A DNA stretch of 51,465 bases from Acidimicrobiales bacterium. GTDB lineage: Bacteria > Actinomycetota > Acidimicrobiia > Acidimicrobiales > Aldehydirespiratoraceae. The notes under the pieces were generated by a model. That model had not been told where the DNA came from. It worked only from the letters and a program-made list of their open reading frames with translations, and did no database searches. The DNA lies in contig JAJCXZ010000044.1 of the NCBI GenBank assembly GCA_029263175.1, positions 1-51,465 of the forward strand, in the 5' to 3' direction. Numbering within the stretch: position 1 is the first letter of the stretch; every line of letters starts with the position of its first letter. Both the position numbers and the translations under genes were made by a program. Of the stretch, positions 24,334 through 36,167 are shown one piece after another.

Positions 24334-24969
24334 CTAGTCGAAATCTGTGAGCCAGCGGGCCATGTCGTCAAGCATCGCGGGGCTGAGACCGTGGCCGCCG
24401 TCGTGTTCGCTCAACGTCACGTCGGCTCCGGCGGCTTGGAGGCGCTGGGCCTGGGTTCGGTTGCGTTCGAGAGGCACGTTGGGGTCGTCGCGGCCAGCAA
24501 GAACGAGTGCGCGGTTGTCGCGGGCAGCCGACAGGTCGAGTGGGGTGTCGTCGACGTCCACGATCGTGCCGCAGCACCAGAACCCGGCCGGTCGCGATGC
24601 TTCAGGTGTTGAGTAGGCCAACCACGCAGCAATCCCTGCGCCTTGGGAGAAGCCGCCCACCACGACGCTGTCGCGTTCAAGGCCGAGACGAGCGCAGGCC
24701 GCGTTGACCAACCCGTCGAGAGCGTCGAGGGTCTCCCCGAACCCTTTGGGATCGGCCCGCCACGCGCCGTCGAAGTCATACCAGCTGGCACCGCCGCCGG
24801 GCACCTCGATCGGTCCGCGAGGGCACAGCACGAAGTACCGGCCGTCAGGATCGACCTGCGAACCGATCGCGGCGATGTCATGTTGGGTTGCGCCGTATCC
24901 GTGCAACAACACCAGCAGGCGTTCGCAGCTACCCCGTCCGTCGAGACGAAACGCCAGGTCCGCCGTCAC
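24334..24969 (-). CDS. Alpha/beta hydrolase, phospholipase/carboxylesterase family (MhqD-like)
   Basis: This 211-aa esterase has the oxyanion motif LLHGYGA, nucleophile Ser108 in GGFSQGAG, acid Asp in GRDDPNVPL and His in HDGGHGLS. Size and motifs fit the carboxylesterase/MhqD-type family. Its ATG overlaps the stop of the LigB-type dioxygenase by 4 bp, and it is the last gene of a six-gene operon. In Bacillus, MhqD homologues accompany quinone-detoxifying dioxygenases, which fits its neighbours. Confidence 0.9.
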   Translation of the reverse strand: MTADLAFRLDGRGSCERLLVLLHGYGATQHDIAAIGSQVDPDGRYFVLCPRGPIEVPGGGASWYDFDGAWRADPKGFGETLDALDGLVNAACARLGLERDSVVVGGFSQGAGIAAWLAYSTPEASRPAGFWCCGTIVDVDDTPLDLSAARDNRALVLAGRDDPNVPLERNRTQAQRLQAAGADVTLSEHDGGHGLSPAMLDDMARWLTDFD

Positions 24970-25808
24970 GCCTCGCTACTCGCCGAGGCGCGCTCGCCGA
25001 ACGCGTAAGCCGATATTTGGGCGCCCATGACTTCGTCGGTGAAAACTCTGGCGCCGACGTCGTTGCTTGCGGCGCCGGCAACGACCATCAACGGCAACAA
25101 ATGTTCTTCGCGGGGGTGCGAAGCGCGAGCCGCGGGTCCGTCGCCCCACTGGTTGAGCCCCTGGCGTCGTCGCCGCGGGTCGCCGGTGCAGATGCCGGTG
25201 AGCCATTCGTCAAACACCTCAGAATCGCGTCTGGATTGTTCGGTTCCGAAACCGGCCATGTTGTGATAGCTCATCCCGCTGCCAACGATGAGCACTCCCT
25301 GGTCGCGTAGCGGTGCGATTGCTTCACCCAGCTGGAGGTGGAACTCCGGGTCGAGATCGGAGCGCAGCGACATTTGCACGATCGGAATGTCGGCTCGTGG
25401 GTACATCAACAGGAACGGGACGAACACGCCGTGATCGAACCCTCGTTTGGGGTCGAAACGGTGTGCTATCCCCGAGTCGCTGAGTAGCCCGGCGACCTGG
25501 TCGGCTAGTTCGGGCGACCCGGGGGCCGGGTAGGTGAGCTCGTAAGTGTGGGGCGGGAACCCGCCGTAGTCGAACAGCATCGGTGGGGCCGGCGACGACA
25601 TGATCTCGACCATGTCGCCTTCGTGGTGCCCAGAGATCGCCAGTATCGCATCGGGGCGGCTACCGACGATGGTGTCGAACGATCGTAGAAAGTCCGCCAT
25701 CTTGTCCCACGTGTCGGCGGGTCCCATGGTCCAGTCCATGAAGAAGCACGGCCCGCCGCCGTGGGGTATGAACACCGTGGGCAGACGACCGCCAGCAGAA
25801 GATCTCAT
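24966..25808 (-). CDS. Class III (LigB/DODA-type) extradiol dioxygenase
   Basis: This 280-aa protein has the features of 4,5-DOPA-extradiol-dioxygenase-like enzymes: His16 in FIPHGGGPCFFMD, His61-His62 in AISGHHEGD, FDHGVFVPF in the middle and GSGMSYHNM, giving the likely metal ligands. It would cleave a catechol or hydroquinone ring using non-haem iron (or zinc in some members). It overlaps the downstream hydrolase and begins 9 bp after the MDMPI gene. Confidence 0.9.
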   Translation of the reverse strand: MRSSAGGRLPTVFIPHGGGPCFFMDWTMGPADTWDKMADFLRSFDTIVGSRPDAILAISGHHEGDMVEIMSSPAPPMLFDYGGFPPHTYELTYPAPGSPELADQVAGLLSDSGIAHRFDPKRGFDHGVFVPFLLMYPRADIPIVQMSLRSDLDPEFHLQLGEAIAPLRDQGVLIVGSGMSYHNMAGFGTEQSRRDSEVFDEWLTGICTGDPRRRRQGLNQWGDGPAARASHPREEHLLPLMVVAGAASNDVGARVFTDEVMGAQISAYAFGERASASSEA

Positions 25809-25817
25809 TTGTTTACC

Positions 25818-26615
25818 TCAGAATCCGGGGAACACATTACGGAGGTGTTCCAGCGTTATCGGCCCGGCCAGCTCGATCGATGTTGGGGTGCGGTCAGCGC
25901 TGAGCCGACCATAGATCAGCCGCACGAACGCGGGCGTCGTGGTCGTCAGCGTCGCGTCGGTGGTATCGCCGTCTGGCCGGTTGGCCATGCTGACCGGGTC
26001 GCCGAGACTCAGGGTAAGTTCTTGTCCGGTGTCGTCGAGACGAACTGCGAGCGTCGATACGGCCGACTCGATGGGTGCTGCCAGTCTGGCGACGAGTGCC
26101 ATTACGACCGTTTCGAGGATTGTCACCGCCGCCGGAAGTGCCAGTTCGGCGTTGGGGCGGCGGGCGGTTTCGATGTCCCAGGTGTGCACGGCGTGTTCCG
26201 ACAGCCGAAACGCGGCGAAGGTCGTGACCGGAACCGGTCCGGTGAAGAACGGGACCCGCATATCGGCCAGCTGGGACTGCGACAGTTGGTTGAAGGCATC
26301 GAGCAGCGACCGATCCGCGGCCAGTGCCCGCCGCACCGCATCCTGGCCGTTCAGCGTGTCATAGGTCGCCCAGACCGCTTGCATGGCATCGCCTGTGACC
26401 GGCTCGACGGCCTCCCCGAGGCCGAGCTCCAGTGCCGCTTGGGCGATCTCGGCTCCGGCACCGATATGGGCTGCTACTTGTGCGATCGTCCAATCTGCGC
26501 ATGCGGAACGAGCTCTCAGGGTCGCGTCGTCAGCGACATCGAGAAGCGTGCTGAGGTTCACGTGGGACTCGGCCAGTTGGGCGATGACCTCGGTGACCGA
26601 AACGTGGAGCGACAT
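25818..26615 (-). CDS. Maleylpyruvate-isomerase-family (mycothiol-dependent, DinB-like) protein
   Basis: This 265-aa protein has the MDMPI N-terminal four-helix domain with metal-type histidines in ADWTIAQVAAHIGAG and LSEHAVHTWDIE, followed by a C-terminal SCP2-like domain (LTLSLGDPVSMANRP). Mycothiol-dependent isomerases and transferases of this group are largely actinobacterial. Next to a ring-cleaving dioxygenase it may isomerise the cleavage product or conjugate a quinone with mycothiol; both are inference. Confidence 0.85.
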   Translation of the reverse strand: MSLHVSVTEVIAQLAESHVNLSTLLDVADDATLRARSACADWTIAQVAAHIGAGAEIAQAALELGLGEAVEPVTGDAMQAVWATYDTLNGQDAVRRALAADRSLLDAFNQLSQSQLADMRVPFFTGPVPVTTFAAFRLSEHAVHTWDIETARRPNAELALPAAVTILETVVMALVARLAAPIESAVSTLAVRLDDTGQELTLSLGDPVSMANRPDGDTTDATLTTTTPAFVRLIYGRLSADRTPTSIELAGPITLEHLRNVFPGF

Positions 26616-26660
26616 TACCGATCTCCGAGCTGGGTAGGCGTTCGGGCCGGCTGAGCGACG

Positions 26661-27050
26661 CTAGTCAAGGGTCACCAACACCGCGGTGTCGCTTACACGG
26701 CCCGGCCTGCCAAATGCCTTGGAGACCTTGGCGATGATGCCGATCATTGTCCGTTGCCACCCATACTCTGCTTTGATGGCCTGGTTCACCCGGCCGTAAT
26801 CGCCGGCCGAGACGACCGCAGTGCCCGTGACCGGTTCTGAGCCGGCTCTGAGCTTGCCGCGGCCGTCACAGGCCTGCAACGTCACCTTGGCGGTGTTGGC
26901 GAGGCGTTTCGCCTTCCATGATGTCGACGGGGTCACGAACCCGACACTGCCATCACAGAGGTCGGCGATCCACACCGGCGTGGCCTTGGCCACACCTGCC
27001 CCGGTGTAGGTCGTGAACGCCACATACTTCTCATCAGCGATACTCAACAA
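26661..27050 (-). CDS. PPOX-class, F420-type oxidoreductase
   Basis: This 129-aa split-barrel protein starts MLSIADEKYVAFTTYTGAGVAKATPVWIA and has the short PPOX/F420H2-dependent pattern (AKRLANTAKVTLQACDGRGK and VTGTAVV). Members reduce quinones, biliverdin or other substrates with F420H2 or flavin. It lies mid-operon, 45 bp upstream of MDMPI. Confidence 0.88.
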   Translation of the reverse strand: MLSIADEKYVAFTTYTGAGVAKATPVWIADLCDGSVGFVTPSTSWKAKRLANTAKVTLQACDGRGKLRAGSEPVTGTAVVSAGDYGRVNQAIKAEYGWQRTMIGIIAKVSKAFGRPGRVSDTAVLVTLD

Positions 27051-27080
27051 ACAATCCCTTCTTGTCGTGCGCGACGGCTC

Positions 27081-27428
27081 TCAGATACTGGCGATACGCA
27101 GCACCAGAGCAGCGACAGCCATGGCGGCGAGGACGATCGGCGCCGCGATCTGGTTGTCGTTGGCGCGGACGTGGGCGATGACGGCTCCCACGAAGTAACA
27201 GGCCAGCCCGACCGCGGCCGCGATGCCGATGGGCGCGACTGCCAGGCCGATCAGCAGACCGAGCCCGCCTGCGAGTTCGGCCCCGGCGAGGCGCGGAATC
27301 CACGACTCGGGCACCCCCAAACCCATGAGCATCTCGATCACCTTCGGCTGTCTGGACAACTTCCCGCCAGCCGAACCAATCACGGCAAGCGCGAGCAGAA
27401 CCGAAACAACAACAGTCGCTATGAACAC
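27081..27428 (-). CDS. DoxX-family membrane protein
   Basis: This 115-aa protein starts at GTG 27428, chosen for the strong AGGAGG just upstream. Four helices carry the DoxX pattern (GGKLSRQPKVIEMLMGLGVPESWIPRLAGAELAGGLGLLIGLA). DoxX/CatD-like proteins accompany catechol dioxygenases and help protect membranes against thiol and quinone stress. It lies between YceI and PPOX genes with gaps of about 30 bp. Confidence 0.88.
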   Translation of the reverse strand: MFIATVVVSVLLALAVIGSAGGKLSRQPKVIEMLMGLGVPESWIPRLAGAELAGGLGLLIGLAVAPIGIAAAVGLACYFVGAVIAHVRANDNQIAAPIVLAAMAVAALVLRIASI

Positions 27429-27462
27429 AATCCCTCCTTCTCCTCTTCGGTCGAGTGGCGGC

Positions 27463-28017
27463 TCAGGCGTCCAGGACTGCTTCGACCTCGATGACGAGTT
27501 GCACCCGTTCACCGACCATCACCCCGCCGCCCTCCAGCGGCATGTTGAACGCGATGCCGAAATCGTTGCGGTTGATCTCGCCTCTCGCCGAGAGACCGAT
27601 CCGGGTGCCGCCCCACGGATCCCCACCGACGCCGTTGTACTCGACATTCAGCGTTACCGGCCGGGTCACGTCCTTGATCGTCAAGTCGCCCTCAACAATC
27701 AGATCATCACCGTCGCGGCGCAGCGACGTCGTCCGGTAGGTCATGGTCGGGTTCGCCTCGGCGTCAAAGAAATCGCTAGACCGAAGATGAGTGTCACGAT
27801 CTTCGTTGCGGGTATCGATCGAAGCCAGATCAACGGTCAGCTCAGCCGACGAATCCATCGGATCCCCAGCCGTGGTGATCTTGCCCGAGAAGGTGGTGTA
27901 ACTGCCGCGAACCTTGGAGATCATCAGATGCCGCACACTGAAACCGACCTCGGTGTGGGTCTCATCAATCGTCCACGTGCCAGCCTTGTAGCCGGGCAGC
28001 GTTTCGGTCACCGTCAT
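27463..28017 (-). CDS. YceI-family polyisoprenoid-binding-like protein
   Basis: This 184-aa lipocalin-like protein has TWTIDETHTEVGFSVRHLMISKVRG at the start and the typical DLASIDTRNEDRDTHLRSSDFFDAEANPTM and LTIKDVTRPVTLNVEYNG blocks. YceI proteins bind isoprenoid chains such as quinones. There is no signal peptide, as in many actinobacterial members. It is the first gene of the six-gene operon, divergent from HxlR. Confidence 0.93.
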   Translation of the reverse strand: MTVTETLPGYKAGTWTIDETHTEVGFSVRHLMISKVRGSYTTFSGKITTAGDPMDSSAELTVDLASIDTRNEDRDTHLRSSDFFDAEANPTMTYRTTSLRRDGDDLIVEGDLTIKDVTRPVTLNVEYNGVGGDPWGGTRIGLSARGEINRNDFGIAFNMPLEGGGVMVGERVQLVIEVEAVLDA

Positions 28018-28057
28018 GGTTCCTCCTCAATAGGGTCCACACGATCCGTGCGGTCAG

Positions 28058-28070
28058 TTACTTCTTGTAA
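28058..28070. promoter_or_regulatory. Candidate HxlR operator
   Basis: TTAC-N5-GTAA forms a short palindrome in the 129-bp gap between the divergent yceI-like and hxlR-like genes. HxlR/DUF24 regulators such as YodB bind short AT-rich dyads of this type. Tentative. Confidence 0.35.
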
Positions 28071-28146
28071 TTGATCGCATCATCAGTCATCATGAGAGAA
28101 GGTGCAAGAGGGCACTTCAACATGGCTTAGGCACACAGGAGGAACC

Positions 28147-28536
28147 ATGGCCCAACAGACTCTCCCCGACACCAAACTCGCCCCCGACGATTGCCCCGTG
28201 CGCGACGTGTTGAACCGCATCGGCGACAAATGGTCGGTCCTCGTGCTGCACCTGCTCAGCGTGCAGACCAGACGATTCACCGAACTCAAGAACGAGATCG
28301 ACGGCATCAGCCAACGAATGCTCACCGTCACCCTGCGAGGCCTCGAACGCGACGGCCTCGTCTCACGCACCGTCTACCCCGTCGTGCCGCCTCGCGTGGA
28401 CTACGCCCTCACCGACCTCGGACAAAGCCTCTCAGCAACAATCAACAACCTCGTCGGGTGGGCCGAACGCAGCCGCCCCCTGATCGATAACGCCCGCAAC
28501 GACTACGACCAACGCGAAGACACACCAACCCGATAG
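28147..28536 (+). CDS. HxlR (DUF24)-family regulator
   Basis: This 129-aa winged-helix protein starts at ATG 28147 with CAGGAGGA upstream. It has the family pattern CPVRDVLNRIGDKWSVLVLHLL with a conserved N-terminal Cys15. In YodB/CatR/HypR relatives the equivalent cysteine is modified by quinones or oxidants. RRFTELKNEIDGISQRMLTVTLRGLERDGLV forms the DNA-recognition part. It should control the divergent six-gene operon. Confidence 0.93.
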   Translation: MAQQTLPDTKLAPDDCPVRDVLNRIGDKWSVLVLHLLSVQTRRFTELKNEIDGISQRMLTVTLRGLERDGLVSRTVYPVVPPRVDYALTDLGQSLSATINNLVGWAERSRPLIDNARNDYDQREDTPTR

Positions 28537-28565
28537 GGCGACCACGAACGACCATCGCGGCGGAT

Positions 28566-28765
28566 CTACTCCGCGGCCGCGGCCACGAATCGAGAGTCTG
28601 TTCCGTGGCACGCGGGACAGTCGTCATATCGGGCGAGGAGCCAGATTTCGTCGAATTCGCTATGAGCGACCGGCGCTTGTTGTTGAAGTGGCCTACAGCG
28701 GGTACGGGTTCCGGCCCCCTTCTGGAGTGGCCATGATCTCCTCGATCGGTTCGCCGGGCGTGGTC
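28566..28765 (-). pseudogene. Cytochrome P450 N-terminal remnant
   Basis: A GTG overlapping the thioesterase stop (GTGA) opens MTTPGEPIEEIMATPEG...NPYPL and then stops at a TAG. In another frame the text continues as RPLQQQAPVAHSEFDEI, then WLLARYDDC, a DSRF-like end and a second stop at 28566-28568. This is the start of a P450 (NPYPL...LR, then the first sheet) with at least one frameshift and everything after the B helix missing. It was once the last gene of the operon that reads from 34717. Confidence 0.7.
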
Positions 28766-29483
28766 ACTTCCCGGTTTCCCTTTCGGTGGAGGTGTTCGCG
28801 ACGAGGCCGGCGAGGTGGTCGAGTTCTACCGTGATGAACAGAGCCGTCGCTTCCACAAACCGGCCTTCGGGGCTGGTGCCGGTGCATTCGATGTGGAGCT
28901 TTCGGCCGTCGCGCCGCGCCAGGTTGGCTCGGAACTCGAGGGGCGTGGCGAGTGGGCAGGGTGCTTTGTATCGCAGGTCTAGTTTGGCAGTGAAGGCCAT
29001 CGTTCCGATGATCGGGAGGAGTCCGCCGATGGTTTCGTCGACGCACGCGGCGACTATTCCGCCATGGGCGCGGCCGGGGGCACCTTCCCAGCCGGCGGCG
29101 AGTTCGATGGTCCCGACTGCTTCGTCGTCTTCGCGTCGAATTCTCAGGCCTATGCCGAGCGGGTTCGCCGATCCCGATACGGGTGAGTCGTGGAAAAGGT
29201 CGACGAAGGCGCCGTCCTCGATGACCCGCGCCAGTGATCCGCCATCGAGAGCGGCTGCAAATCGGGGGTTTGCCAGCATTTCTTCGAGCCGGCCTCGAGA
29301 TGGCTGCGCCTCGATCTGGGTGGCGAGCTGGTCCGCGGCGTCGGCGATGCGGTGCAGGGTTGAGATGTCGGCTCGGTGCGAGACGATGGTGTGGGAGAGC
29401 CGTCGCATCGCTGTCGCCGCGTCGATGCGTGCTGGCAGGTCGGGGTGGTCGTCGGCGGCGCCGCCCATGACGTTGCCGGTCAT
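28764..29483 (-). CDS. PaaI-like hotdog thioesterase
   Basis: This 239-aa protein starts at ATG 29483, overlapping the hydrolase stop by 4 bp. A helical N-terminal part of about 95 residues precedes a 4HBT hotdog domain with the active-site loop GRAHGGIVAACVDETIGGLL. It would hydrolyse an acyl-CoA. The frame is open far upstream, but that part is a shadow of the hydrolase gene. Confidence 0.85.
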   Translation of the reverse strand: MTGNVMGGAADDHPDLPARIDAATAMRRLSHTIVSHRADISTLHRIADAADQLATQIEAQPSRGRLEEMLANPRFAAALDGGSLARVIEDGAFVDLFHDSPVSGSANPLGIGLRIRREDDEAVGTIELAAGWEGAPGRAHGGIVAACVDETIGGLLPIIGTMAFTAKLDLRYKAPCPLATPLEFRANLARRDGRKLHIECTGTSPEGRFVEATALFITVELDHLAGLVANTSTERETGK

Positions 29484-30364
29484 CGGTTGTCCTTGGGGTG
29501 GTTGAGGTCGGCGAGGAAGTCGAGGACCGCAGCGGCGAATCGGTCGTTTTGGTCGCCGGCGACCATGTGGCCGGCATCGGCGACATCGACGTAGCGGGCG
29601 CCGGGAACAGCCGCCACGAACTCCTGGGCTGCTTCGGGAGATACGAGGTCGCTTTGGGCGCCGCGGATCACCAGGGTCGGTACACGGATGCGGGCTGCGC
29701 CTGTGAGCAGTAGGTCCCGGATTGCTTCGGTGCGTCCGGTTGAGGCCTCGGCGTCGAGGATCTCGTCGGCGCGCCCTTCGAGGAACCGGGTGTCCCAGTG
29801 CCAGCGCCAGCGGCCATCGTTGTGAGCTTGCAGCACCTGGCGAAGCCCCTGGACCGAGTCCGGTTTGGGCCGTCCGGTGAATGCCGCGATCACGTCCGAT
29901 GCGTGGTCGAGGCTGTCGAATCCTTCGGGGTGGGCTGCCATGAAGCCGACGATCCGCTTCACGCCGCTGAGTTCCATGCGGGGGGTGACGTCGACGAGAA
30001 TCAGTGCTCGGTAGAGTTGGTTGTCGGTGCGGGCTTGGGCGAGGAGTGCCGACATGCCCCCGAGCGATGCGCCGACCACAACTGGTGGCGTGTCGAAGTG
30101 GGCGACGATGGCCTCGACGTCGTCGGCGAAGTGGTCCCAGTGGTAGTCGGCGTTGGTTGGCCATTCGCTTTCGCCGTGGCCGCGGTGATCGACCGTTATT
30201 GCGTGCCACCCGCTTTCAACTACGGCTCGAGCGGTTTCGTCCCAGGCGCGGCGGCTCTGGCCGGCACCGTGCAGGAACACAACCGGGGACGATTGGTCCT
30301 CTCCCCAGCGGTCAGCGGCGAGTCGTAATGCGCCGCCGTCCAGGTCTACGCGTCTCGGAGTCAC
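29480..30364 (-). CDS. Alpha/beta-fold hydrolase
   Basis: This 294-aa protein is read from GTG 30364, which overlaps the MMPL stop (GTGA). It has the oxyanion HGAGQSRRAWD, VDHRGHGES, nucleophile elbow GASLGG, acid in RGAQSDLV and catalytic His in DAGHMV. It belongs to the haloperoxidase/esterase-like group. It is coupled by overlap on both sides. Confidence 0.92.
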   Translation of the reverse strand: MTPRRVDLDGGALRLAADRWGEDQSSPVVFLHGAGQSRRAWDETARAVVESGWHAITVDHRGHGESEWPTNADYHWDHFADDVEAIVAHFDTPPVVVGASLGGMSALLAQARTDNQLYRALILVDVTPRMELSGVKRIVGFMAAHPEGFDSLDHASDVIAAFTGRPKPDSVQGLRQVLQAHNDGRWRWHWDTRFLEGRADEILDAEASTGRTEAIRDLLLTGAARIRVPTLVIRGAQSDLVSPEAAQEFVAAVPGARYVDVADAGHMVAGDQNDRFAAAVLDFLADLNHPKDNR

Positions 30365-32537
30365 GCTACGGGCTCCGGTGCCGGCTGTGGGACAGGGTGC
30401 CCGTCTTCGGCGTCGGGTTCGCCTTCGATGGCGATGTGGGGCGTGATCCGGTCGAGCCACTGCGGGTACCACCAGTTTGATTTGCCCAACAGTTCCATGG
30501 TGGCCGGCACCAGGACCGATCTGACCAGGGTCGCGTCGAAGAATATGGCGGCCGCGAGCCCAATCCCGAAGAGTTTCGTGGTGCGATCATCCGCGAGAGC
30601 CGCCGATCCGAACACTGCGACCATTATCGCGGCGGCGGCGGTGATCACCCGAGCGGTGGCGGCGAGCCCGTCGGCGACCGCGGTGGCGTTGTCGCCGCTG
30701 GCGAGGTACTCCTCGCGGATCCGTGACAAGAGGAACACCTCGTAGTCCATCGACAGGCCGAACAGGACCGCGAACAGCAGCATCGGGATGAACGACTGAA
30801 TCGGGCCGGTGGCATCGAGACCGATCAGGTCCTTGCCCCAACCCCACTGGAAGATCGCCACCATGATGCCGTAGGCGGCGCCGATAGAGAGCAGGTTCAT
30901 GATCGCGGCCTTGATGGGGATCACTATCGAGCGGAAGACCACCATCAACAACAGGAACGACAGACCAATTACCGCGGCGATGAACAGCGGGAGCCGGCTG
31001 GCGAGTTTTGTGCCGAGGTCTTGGAATACCGCGGTGACGCCGCCCACGTGGATCGCGAGGTCATTGGGGTTGGTGTTGGGGATCACCTCCGAACGAAGGC
31101 GCGTGAGAAGATCACTGGTGGCCCTGTCTTGGGGTGACGTTTGGGGGACAACGCTGGCGATGGCGGTGTCGCCCGCGGGATTCAAGGTGATGGGGGTGAC
31201 CGCGACGATGCCGGGTTCGCCGGCGATGGCGTCCAGCGTGGTCTGTAGCGAGGCGAGGTCGCCGCCGGCGGGGATCTCGGCGGCGACCAGGAACGGCCCG
31301 TTGAACCCGGGCCCGAACCCCTCCGCGAGCAGGTCATAGGCCCGCCTGGAGGTCTGTGATCTAGGGCTGCTTCCGGCATCGGCTGAGCCGAGCCGCATCG
31401 AAAACACCGGGATGGTCAGTGCGACGAGGACGAGAGTGGCGATGATGGCGAAAGGCCACGGCCGTCGCTGCACGATCCGGCTCCATCGGAACCAACCCGA
31501 TTCTCGATGGGCTGACTCGTCACGGTGAAGGCCTGGTACGCGCCAGGTGTCGATGCGATGGCCGATGACTGCGAGGGCGGCGGGGACGAGCGTGAGGGTC
31601 GCGGCCAGAACCACGATGACCATCACCGCGACACCGATGGCGAGGGCCCCCACAATGGGGACGCCCATCAACAACATGCCTGACAGCGAGATGACCACGG
31701 TGATTCCGGCAAAGAGCACGGCACGACCCGAGGTGTCCATCGAGCGAGCCACAGAGTCAGGCACCGAAAGGCCCTGATGTAGCCCGGCCCGAAAACGGGT
31801 GACGATGAACAGGGCGTAGTCGATGCCGACGCCGAGCCCGACAAGGGTCGCCACTCGGGGACCGAAGTCGGACAGCTCCATCACGTTGGCCAGCACCGAC
31901 AGGGCCGACAGACCGATCCCCAACGAAAACAGGGCCGTCAGAAGCGGCAGTCCCATCGCCACGATCGACCCGAACGACACCAACAACACGATCACCGCGA
32001 CGGTCAGCCCTATGCGTTCAGAGCGCCCTCCGGGCCCCTCGATCTCGCTGAACTGGATGGCCCGCCCCCCAGCATCGACCTGCAGCACAGGTGTGTTCGC
32101 GTCGGCGACCAGCCCTTTGAGATCGATCAGGACTGCGTCGGGCAACGATGTTCCTCGTTGATCGAACTGCACGGTCGCGTACCCGATGGATCCATCGGCT
32201 GACAAGGTCCGCGAATCGGCGGCGAAAGGGTCGCTGACACCAACCACATGGTCCAGACCCGCAACCTCGACCCTCAAAGCGTTGATCGCCGCGGTCATCT
32301 CGGGGTCCGCGACATCGGCGGCCGCGAACACGATGTCGGCCGTGTCGCCGCTGCGTTCGGGGAACCGATCCTCCAACAAGTCAAATGCCCGCTGGGACTC
32401 CGCGCCGGGGACTTCGAACACGAGACTCGTGTCGCCACCGACAGTGCGGCCCAACCCGACCACAACCACCAGCGCCACCGTCCAAACGGCAATCACGAAC
32501 CAACGATGGCGGACACACCAACGACCGAGACCGCCCA

Positions 32538-32538
<1 letters not shown>
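30361..32538 (-). CDS. MMPL/RND-family transporter
   Basis: This full-length 725-aa protein has twelve helices in two halves, each with a large extracytoplasmic loop. The halves carry GLGVGIDYALFIVTRFR and AVLFGLSMDYEVFLLSRIREEY, the proton-relay Asp-Tyr motifs of MMPL proteins. It probably exports a lipid or hydrophobic product. The ATG overlaps the TetR stop (TGATG). Unlike the truncated relative at 18697-20121 it looks intact. Confidence 0.93.
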
Positions 32539-34744
<2,206 letters not shown>

Positions 34745-34815
34745 TCATCAGCCCCGCGTGGGACCACCTCGTTGGATGCGATGTAGCTCATCGGCGCTAC
34801 CTGATTCATCTTGCT

Positions 34816-34828
34816 AAAGTCATACTTT
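34816..34828. promoter_or_regulatory. Candidate TetR operator
   Basis: AAAGT-CAT-ACTTT is a 13-bp palindrome in the 164-bp gap between the divergent MFS and P450 genes. It is a plausible binding site for the TetR protein encoded second in the MFS operon. Confidence 0.4.
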
Positions 34829-34881
34829 GGAATGAGATTACAACATAGCCTCACGAGTCCCTCAACCACCTGAGAGAACCC

Positions 34882-36105
34882 ATGACAAGCGAGCCGACCT
34901 CTACGAGAACCAACGAACCAACCAGCGATTGGGGCCGAGACCTCGACATCTTCGACAACCGCTACATCTACGACCCCGCCTCGGTCTGGAGCGAGCTCCG
35001 AGCCGAATGCCCCATCGCGTTCTCAGGACGACGCGGCCGCTCATGGATGCCCGTCAACTACGACGACATCGCATCGATCGCACACGACACGGCCGTATTC
35101 TCCTCCCGCAGAATCGGCGTCGTGAATCCCCCACAAGAAGAAGGCGAACCGCTGCTTCAGGCACCACCGATCACATCAGACCCACCCGTTCACACATGGG
35201 CCCGCCGGATCCTCCTCCCTGCCTTCTCCCCGCGCCGCGTCGACGAGATGACACCGATCACTCGAGCACTCGCCCGCGAACTCGTTGACGCCGCGCTCGA
35301 GACAGGTGAAACCGACGCCGGCAGCGACTACGCCCAACACATCCCCGTACGAGTCATCGCACACATGCTCGGCATCCCCGCATCCGACGAAGAGCTGTTC
35401 ACCAGCTGGGCGGTGCGAATCCTCCAAGAAGGATTCAACGATCTCGACAAGGCCCTCGACGCCATCTCCGAAGTCCTCACCTACTTCGCCGAACGAACCG
35501 ACGAACACCAGGCAATGCCAGCCGACGAACGCCCCGACGACCTACTCACACTGCTCGTCGAGACCCGAGTTGAAGGCGAAGCACTCGATCGCAACCACCT
35601 TGTCGGCACCTGCTTCCTGCTCCTCATCGCCGGCATCGACACGACGTGGAGCGCGATCGGCTCCTCCATCTGGCATCTCGCCACCCACCCCGAAGACCAG
35701 GCCCGCCTACGGGCCGAACCCGAACTCATCGATTCCGCCGTCGAAGAATTCCTGCGCATGTACAGCCCAGTCACAATGGCACGCGAAGTACTCGACGACA
35801 TCGAACTAGACGGCTGCCCAATGAAAGCAGGCGACAAAGTACTGATGTCCTACCCGGCCGGCAACCGAGACCCCAACCACTTCGAGCACCCCGACGAATT
35901 CGTCATCGACCGCCAACGCAACCGCCACTTCGCCTTCGGCTCCGGCATCCACCGATGCCTCGGATCCAACCTCGCCCGCATGGAACTCAAAGTCGCCATC
36001 GAAGAATTCCTGAGAGTCCCGACATTCGAGCTCTCCGACCCCGACGCCGTCACCTGGACAGGCGGCCAAGTCCGCGGACCACGCACAATCCCAATCCGCT
36101 GGTAG
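34882..36105 (+). CDS. Cytochrome P450
   Basis: This 407-aa soluble class I P450 has I-helix AGIDTTW, the ExxR-type EEFLR region, the PERF-equivalent region around RNRHFAFG and the haem-binding FGSGIHRCLG with Cys359. It needs ferredoxin partners, which are not nearby. The substrate may be linked to the divergent exporter/thioesterase operon. It is intact, unlike the P450 remnant at 28566-28765, to which it is not closely similar. Confidence 0.95.
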   Translation: MTSEPTSTRTNEPTSDWGRDLDIFDNRYIYDPASVWSELRAECPIAFSGRRGRSWMPVNYDDIASIAHDTAVFSSRRIGVVNPPQEEGEPLLQAPPITSDPPVHTWARRILLPAFSPRRVDEMTPITRALARELVDAALETGETDAGSDYAQHIPVRVIAHMLGIPASDEELFTSWAVRILQEGFNDLDKALDAISEVLTYFAERTDEHQAMPADERPDDLLTLLVETRVEGEALDRNHLVGTCFLLLIAGIDTTWSAIGSSIWHLATHPEDQARLRAEPELIDSAVEEFLRMYSPVTMAREVLDDIELDGCPMKAGDKVLMSYPAGNRDPNHFEHPDEFVIDRQRNRHFAFGSGIHRCLGSNLARMELKVAIEEFLRVPTFELSDPDAVTWTGGQVRGPRTIPIRW

Positions 36106-36167
36106 CGGACCCGACCGTGCCCAGTCGCGAGCAACGAAGCCGCTAGTTTCGAGGCCTTCTCACTGCT

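Noticed and set aside
29484-30209. N-terminal extension of the thioesterase frame
   Set aside because: Arg/Pro-rich noise in a different frame of the overlapping alpha/beta hydrolase gene; the ATG at 29483 fits the 4-bp overlap.
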